Below are positions 52,271 to 63,598 of a DNA stretch of 64,000 nt, in pieces (the stretch's first letter is position 1; every line of letters begins with the position of its first letter). Source of the DNA: Linyphia triangularis (lineage: Eukaryota > Arthropoda > Arachnida > Araneae > Linyphiidae); contig OZ021732.1 in the NCBI GenBank assembly GCA_963978545.1, positions 32,518,123 through 32,582,122 on the forward strand, written 5' to 3'. The notes under the pieces were generated by a model, which did no database searches, was not told where the DNA came from, and saw nothing but the letters and a program-made list of their open reading frames with translations. The position numbers and the translations under genes were made by a program.

Positions 52271-53096
52271 CCAATTTCCATTTTTTTGGAAACTTTCACA
52301 TGAATATTTCAAAAAGACTATTTTTGGTATCACGTAAGGTCATAGGGAGGGGGGAAGATTAAAAAATACTAATTCATTGCTTTTTTGTAATGAAAAATAT
52401 ATCTATGCTACTTCAAATAAATATCAATTGACTTTCACTGTTTAAAAACTAAAAATATATAACAAAATAAGTTTAAATTTGAGGAAGTGTGCGACATTAA
52501 TTTTGTTTGATCAATGTTGCGCTCAATATAATATGGTAATTGTTATTCTAATGAAGCAAATTTATAAACTCCAAGACCCAAAGAAAAAAAATTATTAATT
52601 TTATCAAAAGATGTTTAGAAATTCATAAAACTAATAGAGCTCATTCAAAAAATGTAAAACAAAACATTATTTTTTCGTAACACAGGTCACCAAGTAATGA
52701 AAATATAAAATCATGTTTTCACATCATGTAACTCTAGTTTCTTCTTCAAAACTTTAATTCCGTTAATTTAATATCTTCGAGAGGGAGGGAAGCAAATTTT
52801 TTCTTCGAAAATTTACTGGTCACAGTTGAGTGGAACTTGAGTTTTTTATTACATTATTGAAGACCAGAAGCTAAAAATTTTAAATTAAATTGTTTTTATT
52901 TTCTCTCAATTTTTGTTTCAAGATTATAGAGAGAAATATTAGACGAGATAACTTTTTTTTTTGAAGATTTACAATAGTTTTATACGTACTTAAAAAATAC
53001 GTGTATAAAAACACTTTTCCGAATTTGACAACAAACAGTTTTATTTTTAGAAGTTCATAGAATTCGAAAGGAAAAAAGTAGTAACTTCCAAGTAAA

Positions 53097-53212
<116 letters not shown>

Positions 53213-53343
53213 CACCCGTTGAAGGAGGACATCTCTATCAGTTCAATATCCCCTATATTATTTAGGGGGTATTGATCAGTTACGTATTGCATAGACTCAG
53301 AATTTTTCTGGAATAATTGTTGCTGGTGATCAACTTCCAAAAT
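53213..53343 (-). other. Candidate coding block (minus strand, N2)
   Basis: Open on the minus strand for 43 codons plus two bases from a possible acceptor (TTATAGTAG) to a donor-like GGGTG-GTGTAT. The peptide contains EVDHQQQLFQKNSESMQYV and [14 protein letters not shown], polar and Gln/Ser-rich. It lies in a GC-richer island next to the AT array. A 12-bp-arm hairpin (CAATATCCCCTA/TAGGGGGTATTG, 53244-53274) lies inside. Not recognised. Confidence 0.25.
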
Positions 53344-53390
53344 CTACTATAACAGATGCTTTAATTGTAATAGCGCGTTCGGTCATTCAC

Positions 53391-53543
53391 CTGTCGATGA
53401 CGTAGAGGTGATTCCCTAGCCCTCTCGGTGGCAGATGCTCTATACTTTGTATTTAGACATATTAACGGTATATTAACAAATTTCGAAATGATTTGAAAGT
53501 TTTCAGTGAATTTCAATAATCTTTGCTGAATCGACGATTGAGG
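53391..53543 (-). other. Candidate coding block (minus strand, N1)
   Basis: Bounded by an acceptor CTTCATAACTTGCAG and a good donor CGACAG-GTGAAT. It is 51 codons in phase 0/0, including SSIQQRLLKFTENFQIISKF and ASATERARESPLRHRQ. N2 follows in the same phase after only 47 bp, which is short for an intron. The pair may instead be pieces of one decayed gene or a repeat. Confidence 0.25.
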
Positions 53544-53831
53544 CTGCAAGTTATGAAGACACATTGAGTTTAAATAATCCATTGCTATGCTAAATTTTGT
53601 GTATGTTTTGACTCACTCTCATGAAATGAAGTTAGATTTATAATTTAAATTAATTCAGCCAGAAAAATTTGATAATTCAAAATTTTGTAAACTTTGAAAT
53701 TATATTACCGCTATTAGTTTTTATGCTTAAAATTTTTTTGTATATTTTTTCTTTCATGTGTACAAAACACCAGTAAACATACTCAATAAAATATACCTGC
53801 TGTCTATATACCATGCAGCTCTAGCCTTTAT

Positions 53832-54248
53832 TTAAAAAATAATCATGAAAATATGTTGTACAAAGTTCTTATTTTTTGTTTTAAAAGAAGACAAAAGGTG
53901 AACTAAGAGAAAATTAACAGCCATTGAAACGATAGCATTATCTACCAAATTGTTCGCCAACCCCAAAATTATCCCTAAATGGCATGGATATAAAGTAAAT
54001 GTACCAATATTGGTCAACGTGGTGCCACATTACACGCCTAATGATACACACAGCTGATTCCCATTAGACGGCCTTCTTATATTTGATCTTATAATGGACA
54101 CATCCGGGAAAAAAGATATTATAGATTTATTAAGTTGACCAAAATCCAACTGAAAACATCCCATAACAGCCCGAACGTATAGTGGTAAATTAATTATGTT
54201 GGTAAACGAACTTTTTGATGTTAGATATATAATAATTGTAGTGCACAA
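53832..54248 (-). other. Long minus-strand open frame broken by one stop
   Basis: Two frames (54030-54248 and 53832-54017) are in register and separated by a single TAA at 54030-54032. The right-hand one has LPLYVRAVMGCFQLDFGQL; the left-hand one is hydrophobic (LGIILGLANNLVDNAIVSMA). The plus strand is also open over part of this, so it may be chance or a decayed gene. No family is recognised. A TGCGCATGTGCG motif resembling an NRF-1 site lies upstream at 54441-54452. Confidence 0.15.
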
Positions 54249-54249
54249 G

Positions 54250-56690
54250 ATATTTTCTAATAAAATACAAAGAAATTTAACGAATTTTTTATGTTATTAA
54301 TATTCATTAAATAAAATCAAAATGTCAATACCAGTTGAGCACAATACATCTTTGACAGCAACACACAATGTAAACAAAAACAGGATGAATTTAAAACGTT
54401 GAAAACCAAACGATGCATAGAAAAAATAATACTTTAAAACCGCACATGCGCAGAAGTTGTCAACTCTCTCGACTGTCAGTAAATATATGTAAATATTATA
54501 ATAATATTCAAAAATCTTAATGGACAGACGATTGTAATACATACACATAATCAGAAAAATAAGGGGGTACATTAAAATAACTTTTGTTTTTATTCTGATG
54601 TGATAAAAAAATATCGTTGCCATTCCAAGAATTTTTTATGTCATAAAATTTTAATGAAAGCAACTTTTAATCGTATTTAATCGACTTGAAACATGCAAAG
54701 TACTAAAATTTTAGTTCTGTAACAAGAGATAAAATTGATTTTTAATACTTAAATAAAGATTGAGTGAAAATATTATGATAAGAAAATCGGAACATAGTAA
54801 AATGAGTTTAGGAATTGTTGAAGGAAAGTAAACGATAATTCAATGGACAGAGAACAAGAATATTATATATGTTTGGGCTCTTGTGGTTTGAACATGTTAA
54901 TGTGTTCATTCTTGACGTATTTTACATAAATCCTCATGTGACATATAGTTTTCTCACCATAAATTTCAATTTCTCAAAAGTTTCATTACGCATAAACTAT
55001 ATTTTTTAATTCTTGTAAAAAAATCCTAACTTATTTTTTGTGATTAACCTTAATTTTGTTTTTTTGAGACGTCATATAAAAAAATTGGAATAAAACCTCA
55101 TTAACACCTCTTTACTACATTTAACACGGCAATTAATATCTATGAATTACCAACCATTCATGTACCTTTTAAAACCAATTTTTTCATTAAATGGATAATA
55201 TAAAACAAATTAACCTCTAGAAGACTAGACTCATTGTACTTTGGGTTGTATAGAGTATGAGGAGAACAACAAAAGTACTTTCTGATCGAATAAGTTTATT
55301 GAAATGTTTGTTTAATAATAAAATATTTTTAAAAAATGGTCATAACTTTGCAAAAATTTTGGTAACAAATCAAGTTTTTGCTTTGGTTCAGAATGGTGAC
55401 CACCCACAGACAAAGATATGGACCTAACCTTTATAGAAATTCGTCACTTTAGTTAAGTCGTAGAAACTGAATATAAAAATATGAATGAAAATTTATAAAA
55501 AGTTAGTATTATTAATGTAAATTATAGGTAAAGTTATCTGCAAGATCATTATTTTTATACTACTGCTAAAATATATAAATAAACTCACTAAATTGAGAAT
55601 TTTGTTGTTGTCTTTCAATCAAATATATGAAGAATTATCCTCGTTTTATATCTTCTAGAATATTAAATCCTCTTTAATGTATTATTCAGTATTAGAAAGT
55701 TATGAATTTTTGTATGCGTCCGTTTTATCATTATAAAAACGCGTATTTAAATAAAAAAATACCTAACTCTCAATTCTAATTAACCTCCTTGTCTAATGAT
55801 ATATGCTAATTAGACATGTTTTTTTATAAGGTATAATTATAAACCTATAATGTGCACAAGTGCATTAAAAAGATACAACCATGCGGTATGATACAATAAA
55901 AAAAATTTATTGGGAAATTCCTTTGTATAAAAAATAATCATGAATATATATTGGACGTTATAATTAAATTGTTTAAGGAGCAAATATAGTTTATTAAAAA
56001 AATGAGGAAATGTGAGATTTGTCTACTATATTCGAAGAAAAATATAACTTCGTAGAGTGTTTCAAAAATATTTTGACTGAACACTTCCCCACAAAGCAAT
56101 TAGAAATATCAATACTAACAATATTTTTCTGAATTTGTTATTATCAGTACATACTAGTATATACATACTAGTACATACGTAGCAATACATACATAACTTA
56201 TTTCGTGATGATAATTAAGATAAAGTTTTCTCTCTTATACAAACGAAAATAGTAAAGTACTGAGTAGCTTTTGCACTACTGTAGAATAATTACAAATATT
56301 TTACCTCTTCAAATATTTCTGATGAGCTTTGAAGGAGGTAAATATGCATTTAATATCATAACTTTGAAAAAAAAAAAAAAACTTTTAAGTACAGAATTGA
56401 TAGTACTTATCAAATCTTGAGCAAGTCAAAGACTGTGCATGTTAAAATATAAAATGATGATGACATGACAAAACCTTGTATTTTAAATGTAATTAAATAT
56501 CTTCTAAGAATTTTAATTGATTGGATTGATATTATTAAAACAAAAAACATACTTTCACTTTAGATAAAATATCATAAAGAACAAATACACTTATACTTAA
56601 GCAAATAGAAATATGCTGTTAGCAAAAAGCTGAAATTAAAATACATTTTTGTACACTTTTTCTATATTTAAATAAGCAACAATTTTACTT
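54250..56690. other. AT-rich spacer without recognisable genes
   Basis: The 108-codon minus frame at 54297-54623 is very AT-rich and Phe/Tyr/Ile-rich and is considered spurious. An imperfect CATACTAGTA repeat lies at about 56148-56180. Confidence 0.4.
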
Positions 56691-56710
56691 TTTAAAACCA
56701 AAACAAAATT

Positions 56711-56889
56711 CTCTGATGGCTGTGTAGTTAGCGCTCTGGCCACGCATGCTAAAGGTAACGGGTTCGAATCCCGGATTAGGATTGAATGTTCGTTGTGGTT
56801 CGGAAACCATGTTGAGTTGTAGTTCCTGGCCTGATTAGCCGTCATTATGCATAAAAATAGGTCGTTGAGCGTATAAACCAACCAACCAA
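56711..56889 (+). mobile_element. tRNA-derived SINE with ACCA tail
   Basis: The head has an A box in TGTGTAGTTAGCGCTCTGG and a B box in GGTAACGGGTTCGAATCCCG, the pol III internal promoter spacing of a tRNA. About 110 bp of body follow, and the tail is four ACCA-type repeats. The flanks CCAAAACAAAATT (56698-56710) and CCAAGACAAAGTT (56890-56902) are an imperfect 13-bp target duplication. It is about 180 bp long, like the SINE at 24389 but with a different head. The overlapping 85-codon minus frame is spurious. Confidence 0.85.
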
Positions 56890-57144
56890 CCAAGACAAAG
56901 TTAATTTTGAAGCGAAATATTCAATCTAAGTACAATGACACAAGTTTATTTTAATAGCAAATTACAATTAATAAAAAACCTTTTGCGGTACTTGTTGAGA
57001 CTTAATTACATCAATATTACGCATACTTCATCAAGCTTATGTTTCAGTCGTGAAAGCCGGAAGATAAAAGAAAAGCCGAAAGGAAATATTCATACTGTCT
57101 TGAGAGTGCTTAGAATGTTTATTCTTTTCTTGTTTTCTTTTCAG

Positions 57145-57219
57145 GAACGATCTTGGTTACTTTATACCTTTAGCATGTATTCCATCCTTGTTGTTTTCCC
57201 ATATAAGCCAAAAGCATAA
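57145..57219 (+). other. Candidate terminal coding exon (plus strand, P5)
   Basis: An excellent acceptor TCTTTTCTTGTTTTCTTTTC-AG ends at 57144. One frame then runs 24 codons (ERSWLLYTFSMYSILVVFPY, then KPKA) to TAA at 57217-57219. AATAAA overlaps the stop (57218-57223) and recurs at 57222-57227. Entry in phase 0 matches the phase-0 end of P4 (48873). A second frame is also open to a nearby stop, so the reading is not unique. The peptide is hydrophobic, like a C-terminal membrane segment. Confidence 0.3.
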
Positions 57220-57229
57220 TAAATAAAAA

Positions 57230-58120
57230 GCTTGGAAGCTTTCCAGTTCGTATTCACGTGATGTAATAGTTGTACTTCCGAGTATCTAATAGAAACATCA
57301 AGGATGGACTGGCTCTCAATTTAGAGCCTGTAATGCTATTCTTTAACAAACAATAGAATGCTAGATATTTTTCTTTAATATGTTTTTCTTACGTAAACAA
57401 AATCTTGAAGTTCAATATTTCTAACAAATAAATTTTTACATTTCTGCTACAATTATTTAGTAAATTTATTTTAAATAATACAGGTGTGCAATTTTTGCAA
57501 TGGTAAAAAAATCTCAAAATAATAAGTGATTTTTTTTTTTTTTCTTAAGTTACTGATTACTAGAAAATAATTAAAGAATTCCATCAATTACAGTTTAATT
57601 TAAAAAAAATCAAATGTCTAATATGTGTGAATTTTATGTACTTAAGAGCAATGCAATATTATTTATATGTGTTTTTTAAACATATTTATAGATTTATCTC
57701 GACAATAATTTTTCTCTATATAAATTCTATTCAAGAAATAATGAACTATTATTTAATTAGGATATTTATGTAAACTGATTAACGTCTGTTAAACACAACA
57801 TTAAAGTCAGAGAAAATAAGTTAATATTGAATAAATAGTCTGTTTTGGTGCATTTCTGTCCTTCTCTACCAACCACCTCATTTTCTGTTTTACTATCATG
57901 CGATTTTTCTTTCTTCGTAATGTATTTCATAAACTGTATATAATTTGAAGTGTTTTTTAAGTTTGAGTTGCAGATAAATATATGGTGGCAATTTGAGGTA
58001 GATTTAAAGAAAAATCTATGTCACTTTATCAACAGAATTAGGGCAGGAAATTTTTGCGTTTTCATTTAGATAATATAAAATAAGAGTAATTAATGGTGAA
58101 AAAAAAAGAAAAGCATTGAA
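57230..58120. other. AT-rich spacer without recognisable genes
   Basis: No supported feature. Confidence 0.45.
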
Positions 58121-58139
58121 ACTTTGAGTTAAAAGACAA

Positions 58140-59100
58140 GATCGATTAAACAACAAAAAGTTTCACTTCCACCACATCGATTTAAGTTACGCCTTATAAA
58201 TCAATGTGCTAAGGCATTACAAAAAGAAGAAGACTGCTCCAAATACCACTGTGGGCAGTTCCTGACTTTATCTGAAGCAAAACTGATGTCAGAGGTATTT
58301 GAGTATCTGAAGAAATCTAAAGGATCTGAAAGAAGACATGATGAAAGATCCGAAAATTGATGAAGAATTAAAATTTTTTGCCTCACCAAAATCGAGAAAA
58401 GCGAGTTAAAAGACTAGACATCTTTTAAACTACTAATGAACAAACTTCTTGAAACAAAAAAAAAAATACTCAAATTCCAAATCTATTCCGAAAGAGTGTT
58501 GGCAAAAAGTACCCTCATATATTCCAATGTATGATGTATTGCTATTTTAAAAATTTTAACTGATTGTCCTCGATTTAACTTCAGTAAACTTCTCCTATTT
58601 GATAACAATCATCAACTATTATCATTACTTTTAGCTTCATCACCACATCAAAATCTTTTCTTTTTTTTTAAGTTTTCAAATAAATTGGCTTTTATTAAAT
58701 ATAAAGCCTTTACAGATGTTTCTATTCAACTTTATTAAACTTAATTTTAATCTGCTTTTAAACCAAGGTTTAGAACAGAATGGTCTTCATGCAGCCTTAG
58801 CCTAAACACACCAACCATTCTAAAATATACGTTATCGATGGCTGAAATATTAGGGGGCTATATGAGCTTTAAATTTCATCTTCCCTATTCGTACTTGGAG
58901 TACTCTTTTGAAAATGTAGATGCAATCAGTGAGGAGAAAGATCAAAGAATTCACCAAGATATGAAAGAAATGAAAAAAGTGATATCAAAGATGATGGAAT
59001 ATCGGTATGATAGCCGCTACTACTGATGGATGTTGAAAAGAAATGATCTCCGACAAGTTCACAAGTGGAAAAGCGGAAAAGAGGTTTTGTGAAAAAGAGA
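58140..59100 (+). pseudogene. Decayed copy of the uncharacterised arthropod ORF family (copy 2)
   Basis: Plus-strand fragments in family order. First, about 58150-58360: LRLINQCAKALQKEEDC, FLTLSEAKLM, then a frame change to MKDPKIDEELK. Second, after a gap with stops, 58838-59040: MSFKFHLPYSYLEYSFENVD, SEEKDQRIHQDMKEM, a diverged stretch, TGA, WMLKRN and a lysine-rich end. These correspond to the family's KLGLMKQFVKAL-type, FPGLS-x-AKLKEGIF-type and SEEQGERFHQDI-type segments. The catalytic or binding role of that family is unknown to me. Frameshifts, stops and a missing middle show that it is inactive. It is in the opposite orientation to copy 1 at 3104-3700 and covers the more C-terminal part. 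Confidence 0.6.
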
Positions 59101-59104
59101 AAAG

Positions 59105-60300
59105 TCTACAATAAAGATTTATAAATTTTTTACAGACGGAGCTAGGATACAAATGTAAAATATGTATTTATGATGTAATAAAAAATGTCAAAATAGTTTG
59201 ATATGAGTTATTTCACCTGAAATATCAAACCTTTTGGTGGTTACATGATAGAAGAAAAAAAAAATACTTTAATATTTGCAATCAGCATTACAAAGCTATT
59301 TAAATCAGTTATCAAAACTAAGATAATTTCCTAAAAAATATTCTCTGTAGACATAAGTAGTTTTTCTTTCACATCGACATTTTAACAATGCTTTCATCAA
59401 ATGTGTAAATTTTATGTTAATATAAGACGTCTTCTTAAGAAATTTAAGTTTACTAAATAAGTTAACCTTTAACATTTACATTTTGTCACACCCTATTCAT
59501 TTTATACTGCGTATACATAGTCAATGGATTTTTGACCTCCTTCTCAAACCGTAATATTTTGAAAAATTAGAAGTATAAAAATTACAGGTACAATGTTTAA
59601 TTTGTTGAAAACATAGTCATATGCAATCTAATTACCAAACTTCTTATCTATTTGCGATTAATACCATCGGCATCGTGGGGAACTGAGTGCAAGTACATCT
59701 CAAGAAAATAATTGTTTACCAAATTATTTTAATAGGTCATTTGTCTATTGAGTGCCGAAGAAAATAAAAAATGAGAGGAACTTCAAAAGATACATATTTG
59801 GTAATTACGTTGAAGGAGAAAACTACAATATACTAACTACACCCATTTTCTTCTCACAAACTTTTTTTAATAGTTTTTGAAAAAGAAAAGTCTACTAACA
59901 AGATAAAATTAAAAATAGTTTCACTATTTGTCATATGCTAATTAATCAGTATTTTTAACGAACTTCTAGATATAGTATTTGTGGAATAAATTGAAAGTTA
60001 ATTAACATTAAAACACAGTTCACAATAAAGCTCTTTCACTTTCACGGACTATTTCCTGAATATCGACTACATCGAATATTGCATATAAACAAATAATCTT
60101 CTCCTTAGGATTTTATTGGCTAGAGTAAACTTATTACTCCAATTAATTCAAACAATCAAAATAACTTTTCATTAAAAAATATTAAGGACATTTTTAATAA
60201 TTTAACCTATTAATTTAATAAAATACCGACTGTGATAAATATTGACAAATAAAAACCTATTATACTACTCCAAACTGCAGAAGAACATGTGATTGCAGGA
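59105..60300. other. AT-rich spacer without recognisable genes
   Basis: No supported feature. Confidence 0.45.
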
Positions 60301-60514
60301 TATTGTATCACAAGAGTCTGATCAAGAAACGTTTATTTCTTATATTTCTAACAATGGCTTTCGATACGAAGGAGATTTAATCATCCAGGGGATTGTATGA
60401 CAGGTTTGAGCCCATGCTAAGAATCAGCCATAAGCTGAATGAGCAGTCGCTTATTCTGTAATAAGTAACAGCTGTATGTCATCAACTACGGGGCAGTTCT
60501 CTTGCAATTCCGTA

Positions 60515-60580
60515 AATGCGGTTATTCTCAGTGGGAGGACGAAAAGGAATGAGATTCCCACGGGCAGTAAAACCGCAATT
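60515..60580. ncRNA. Stem-loop in a GC-richer pocket (unclassified)
   Basis: AATGCGGTTATTCTCAGTGG and, about 20 bp on, TCCCACGGGCAGTAAAACCG CAATT form imperfect arms of roughly 22 bp with a loop of about 20 nt. The surrounding 60360-60620 block is noticeably GC-richer than its neighbours and has no long ORF. It could be a structured RNA, a conserved regulatory element or a transposon fragment; the sequence alone does not decide. Confidence 0.2.
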
Positions 60581-60624
60581 ACCCTTTATGGATATGGGTG
60601 CAACAGAAATGCCCTGGTTTTTTT

Positions 60625-61730
60625 TTTTGTGTTTTTTTTCCCTTAATCCTTTTTGTGGAAAGGAATGACTTAATTGTAGTTTTTTTTGTGTTGATAATTC
60701 TTGGGTGATTAGTTTTCGAGGAGGAGAAATACGAATAAAATCTCAAGTTTTATTATGACTGTGGAATGGCTGCTTGAATGAATGACTAAGTATGAATAGT
60801 TGTTACTTCCTAATGTAAAATAAATCTATGCAAAGTCAGAAAATAATTAAAATAAAAATATAAATTCTTCACTCAGGGAAAAATTATTAAACAAATAATT
60901 ATAACTATTTGTTATTTAAACTTTTTCCCTTATTCATTTAGAGTTAGAAAGAGTAATTTAGAAACATAGAAGAGGCAAACAATTTAGTCCATCTATTCAT
61001 GATGTTTTTTTATTTTTTATTTTTGATATTACTATACTTTTTTGGTTATTTTTATGTGTGGTACATAGTAAATTATAAATAATGTATTTAAAATGATTAA
61101 AAATTATTGAAATTATTTTAATTGAATAAGTTTTACCATTTCATAAACCATTTATTGATAAATATAAAATAAATTATTTGTTTACAATAGGTATATTCAA
61201 ATTTGTAATTTTGTATTTTCAAGCAAAATTCGACACAGTAAGAAATCGTGTTTATTGAACTTTAAATAAAGACATTCATATTCATGTTTTTTGAAATTTA
61301 AATTTTAAATACAATTGGATTTATTTTTAACTCTCTATTTTCAGATGTTATATAGTTGTTATTTAAAATTTGCATTGAACAGCCGGAAAAAAAAATTAAA
61401 ACTATATGAATAAAAAATTCTACACAATAGTTTTTACAAATTTCGTGACTGCATTTCGTGACCGAAAACTGCCCTTCGTGAAACAAGTCTGTAATTTGGC
61501 GTGTTGATGAAATATTTCATTCTGATCATTTTAAAAAGTGGAGCCTCTCGGATTTCGCTTCCTCTTTAAATTTTATACTAATTCAAAGTTGGGCTTAAAA
61601 TATTCGTTTTTATCAGTAAAAATAGTCTGAAGTGGGGTTACATTCAAAATCATGAGCTCTATAGACAAATGTAATATGTTAAATTATTAGGCTTAGGTGA
61701 AAGATTAAAAAAAAAATTAAAAAAAAAAAA
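60625..61730. other. AT-rich spacer without recognisable genes
   Basis: No supported feature. Confidence 0.45.
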
Positions 61731-61732
61731 AA

Positions 61733-62200
61733 TTCAACCGGAATGGATTCGCATTTTGACTGGAAGTCTATCTATAACAATTTAAATTACATCCAACAGA
61801 TTAAACTACATGTATGAAACCAATACTATCAATAAAAATGGAATTTTGGTGATGTTTTATGATGAACTAAAATTAAAAAGCAATTTTCAATCGAAGTTTC
61901 AGACTTCTTTAGAGTTAGACTTAAAACTGTGTTTCTTTAAATTTTACCACCTTCATATAACTGATTTCAATAAAAAAACTATTAATATTGCATGTTATTT
62001 CATTTAATTTTAAGGATGGATATGCTGGATGTAAAATGGAAATTTTCAACCTGAAATGATTAAAATTCCGACCAGAAGTCTGCTTATAAGGAATTGATAC
62101 TGCGCATATACCAATACATATATGCGCATCAATGTGATACAGTCTCAGATAGCCGGTAGATTTCAATTAATTTTTCCGAAAAAATAAAGAAGATCATGCT
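61733..62200 (+). repeat. Two diverged units about 310 bp apart
   Basis: TTCAACCGGAATGGATTCGC...GGAAGTCTATCTATAA at about 61733 and TTCAACCTGAAATGATTAAA...AGAAGTCTGCTTATAA at about 62044 are diverged copies. Short frames in the interval are not convincing. Confidence 0.4.
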
Positions 62201-62354
62201 GAATATAAAATGGTACAGTACCCCCCCCCCCCCCCCAAAAAAAAACAGAACGATAGCTATATCTTCGGTTCTAATTATCGTAGAATCTTACGGTTTGCAC
62301 CAAAATGTTTTGCTTACGATTTTCTATATATCTGATGCAATTTTTTTTTCTTGA

Positions 62355-63598
62355 GGGACCGTTTACTAAGTAAAAGTAACGCTATCTTCGAAAATTTCAA
62401 TACGAACACTTTTTTTTTATCATTCCATTCGATTCAGAATACATCATTTACCCCGTATACCAAATTTCAATGCATTATGTTGAAAAACACGTCACTTATG
62501 AGCGAAAATATTTCGACCATTTTTTGACCGATCTTCAGGGAGAATTTCCATAAAACGAAAGGTATTTTTAAGGTTCTTCTTCACAGCGGGAGAAATCGAG
62601 CGATCAATGTGGAGCGTTTCAAGACGTTAAAAAATACAAGTATTAGTCTAAAATTGCATAGAAACTACTTGGATTTATAGTGTAATGTTTAAGATTAATA
62701 CAAAAATAGCAAGTAAACGCAAAAGTAACATAATTTATTTACAACATTAAAGATGTGCATTCTTCACAGGAAATAAATAAAATATCGAAAACTGTAATTG
62801 CAGAAATATAACGAATACTACTGATAATTAGAAAATTAATAAATATTAAATGTAGGCATTAGTAAACAGTATTTAGCAAAGCATGAATATTTTACAGAAA
62901 TATTTCACTATAAACACAAATGTAACTAGATCGTTGAAATTATTTATAAAATGAAAAATTCACATGATTCAGTAAAATTTTTAAAGGTTAACTTATTAAA
63001 ATTGCTTAAAAAATGTTGTTTTAAATAAATTGAATTTAAGAAAGCAAATTAAATAAAAAAAATTGATAGTTTACAGAAAAAATAATTAATAATTTAAAAA
63101 ACTAAAAAACACGCTTAAATAGAAAATCAAACTAAAAAGTAGAAAATAACCAATAGATTAAAAAACTAAGAAACACGTTTTAATAGAAAAGTGAACTAAA
63201 AAGTAGAAGATAATTTTAAATAAGTTTGAAATAAGAATAGAGTGATTAACAAGAAATATTTATTTTATTGTAAAAAAGCGTGGGGTGCTTTTTAAGATAT
63301 TTTCATAATGGATCTACTTTTACTAATATCTGTCATTAAATATTTACAAAAATTGACATCAAGCACCCCAAGCTGTTTTTACGATAAAATAAATATTTCT
63401 TGTTAATCACTCTATTCTTATTTCAAACTTATTTAAAATTATCTTCTACTTTTTTGTTCACTTTCCTATTAAAGCATGTTTCTTAGTTTTTTAAACTATT
63501 GGTTATACGATAATTGAACGTTATGCGATTTTCCACACCTCTAGTTTACCTTGAATTAATCTTTGATAGTTTTCAAAAGTCGTCTACTATACGGTCCC
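62355..63598. mobile_element. Possible TTAA-targeted TIR element containing a long hairpin
   Basis: The left end TTGA-GGGACCGTTTACTA and the right end, read inverted, TTAA-GGGACCGTATAGTA match at 12 of 14 positions inside TTAA-like flanks. This could be a piggyBac-like or unclassified element of about 1.24 kb. No transposase ORF is seen. The best-conserved internal feature is the hairpin at 63146-63506. Boundaries are tentative because one flank is TTGA. Confidence 0.35.
63146..63506. repeat. Long inverted repeat (145-bp arms, 70-bp loop)
   Basis: Left arm 63146-63290 and right arm 63361-63506 are reverse complements with roughly 90% or more identity by eye, including the GC-richer TGGGGTGCTT/AAGCACCCCA next to the loop. 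The outer part of the left arm is also tandemly duplicated just upstream (about 63095-63149). A transcript through it would fold into a long double-stranded RNA. Confidence 0.85.

Noticed and set aside
54297..54623. 108-codon minus-strand frame
   Set aside because: Composition (Phe, Ile, Tyr, Leu) is what AT-rich DNA gives by chance; no motif or splice support.
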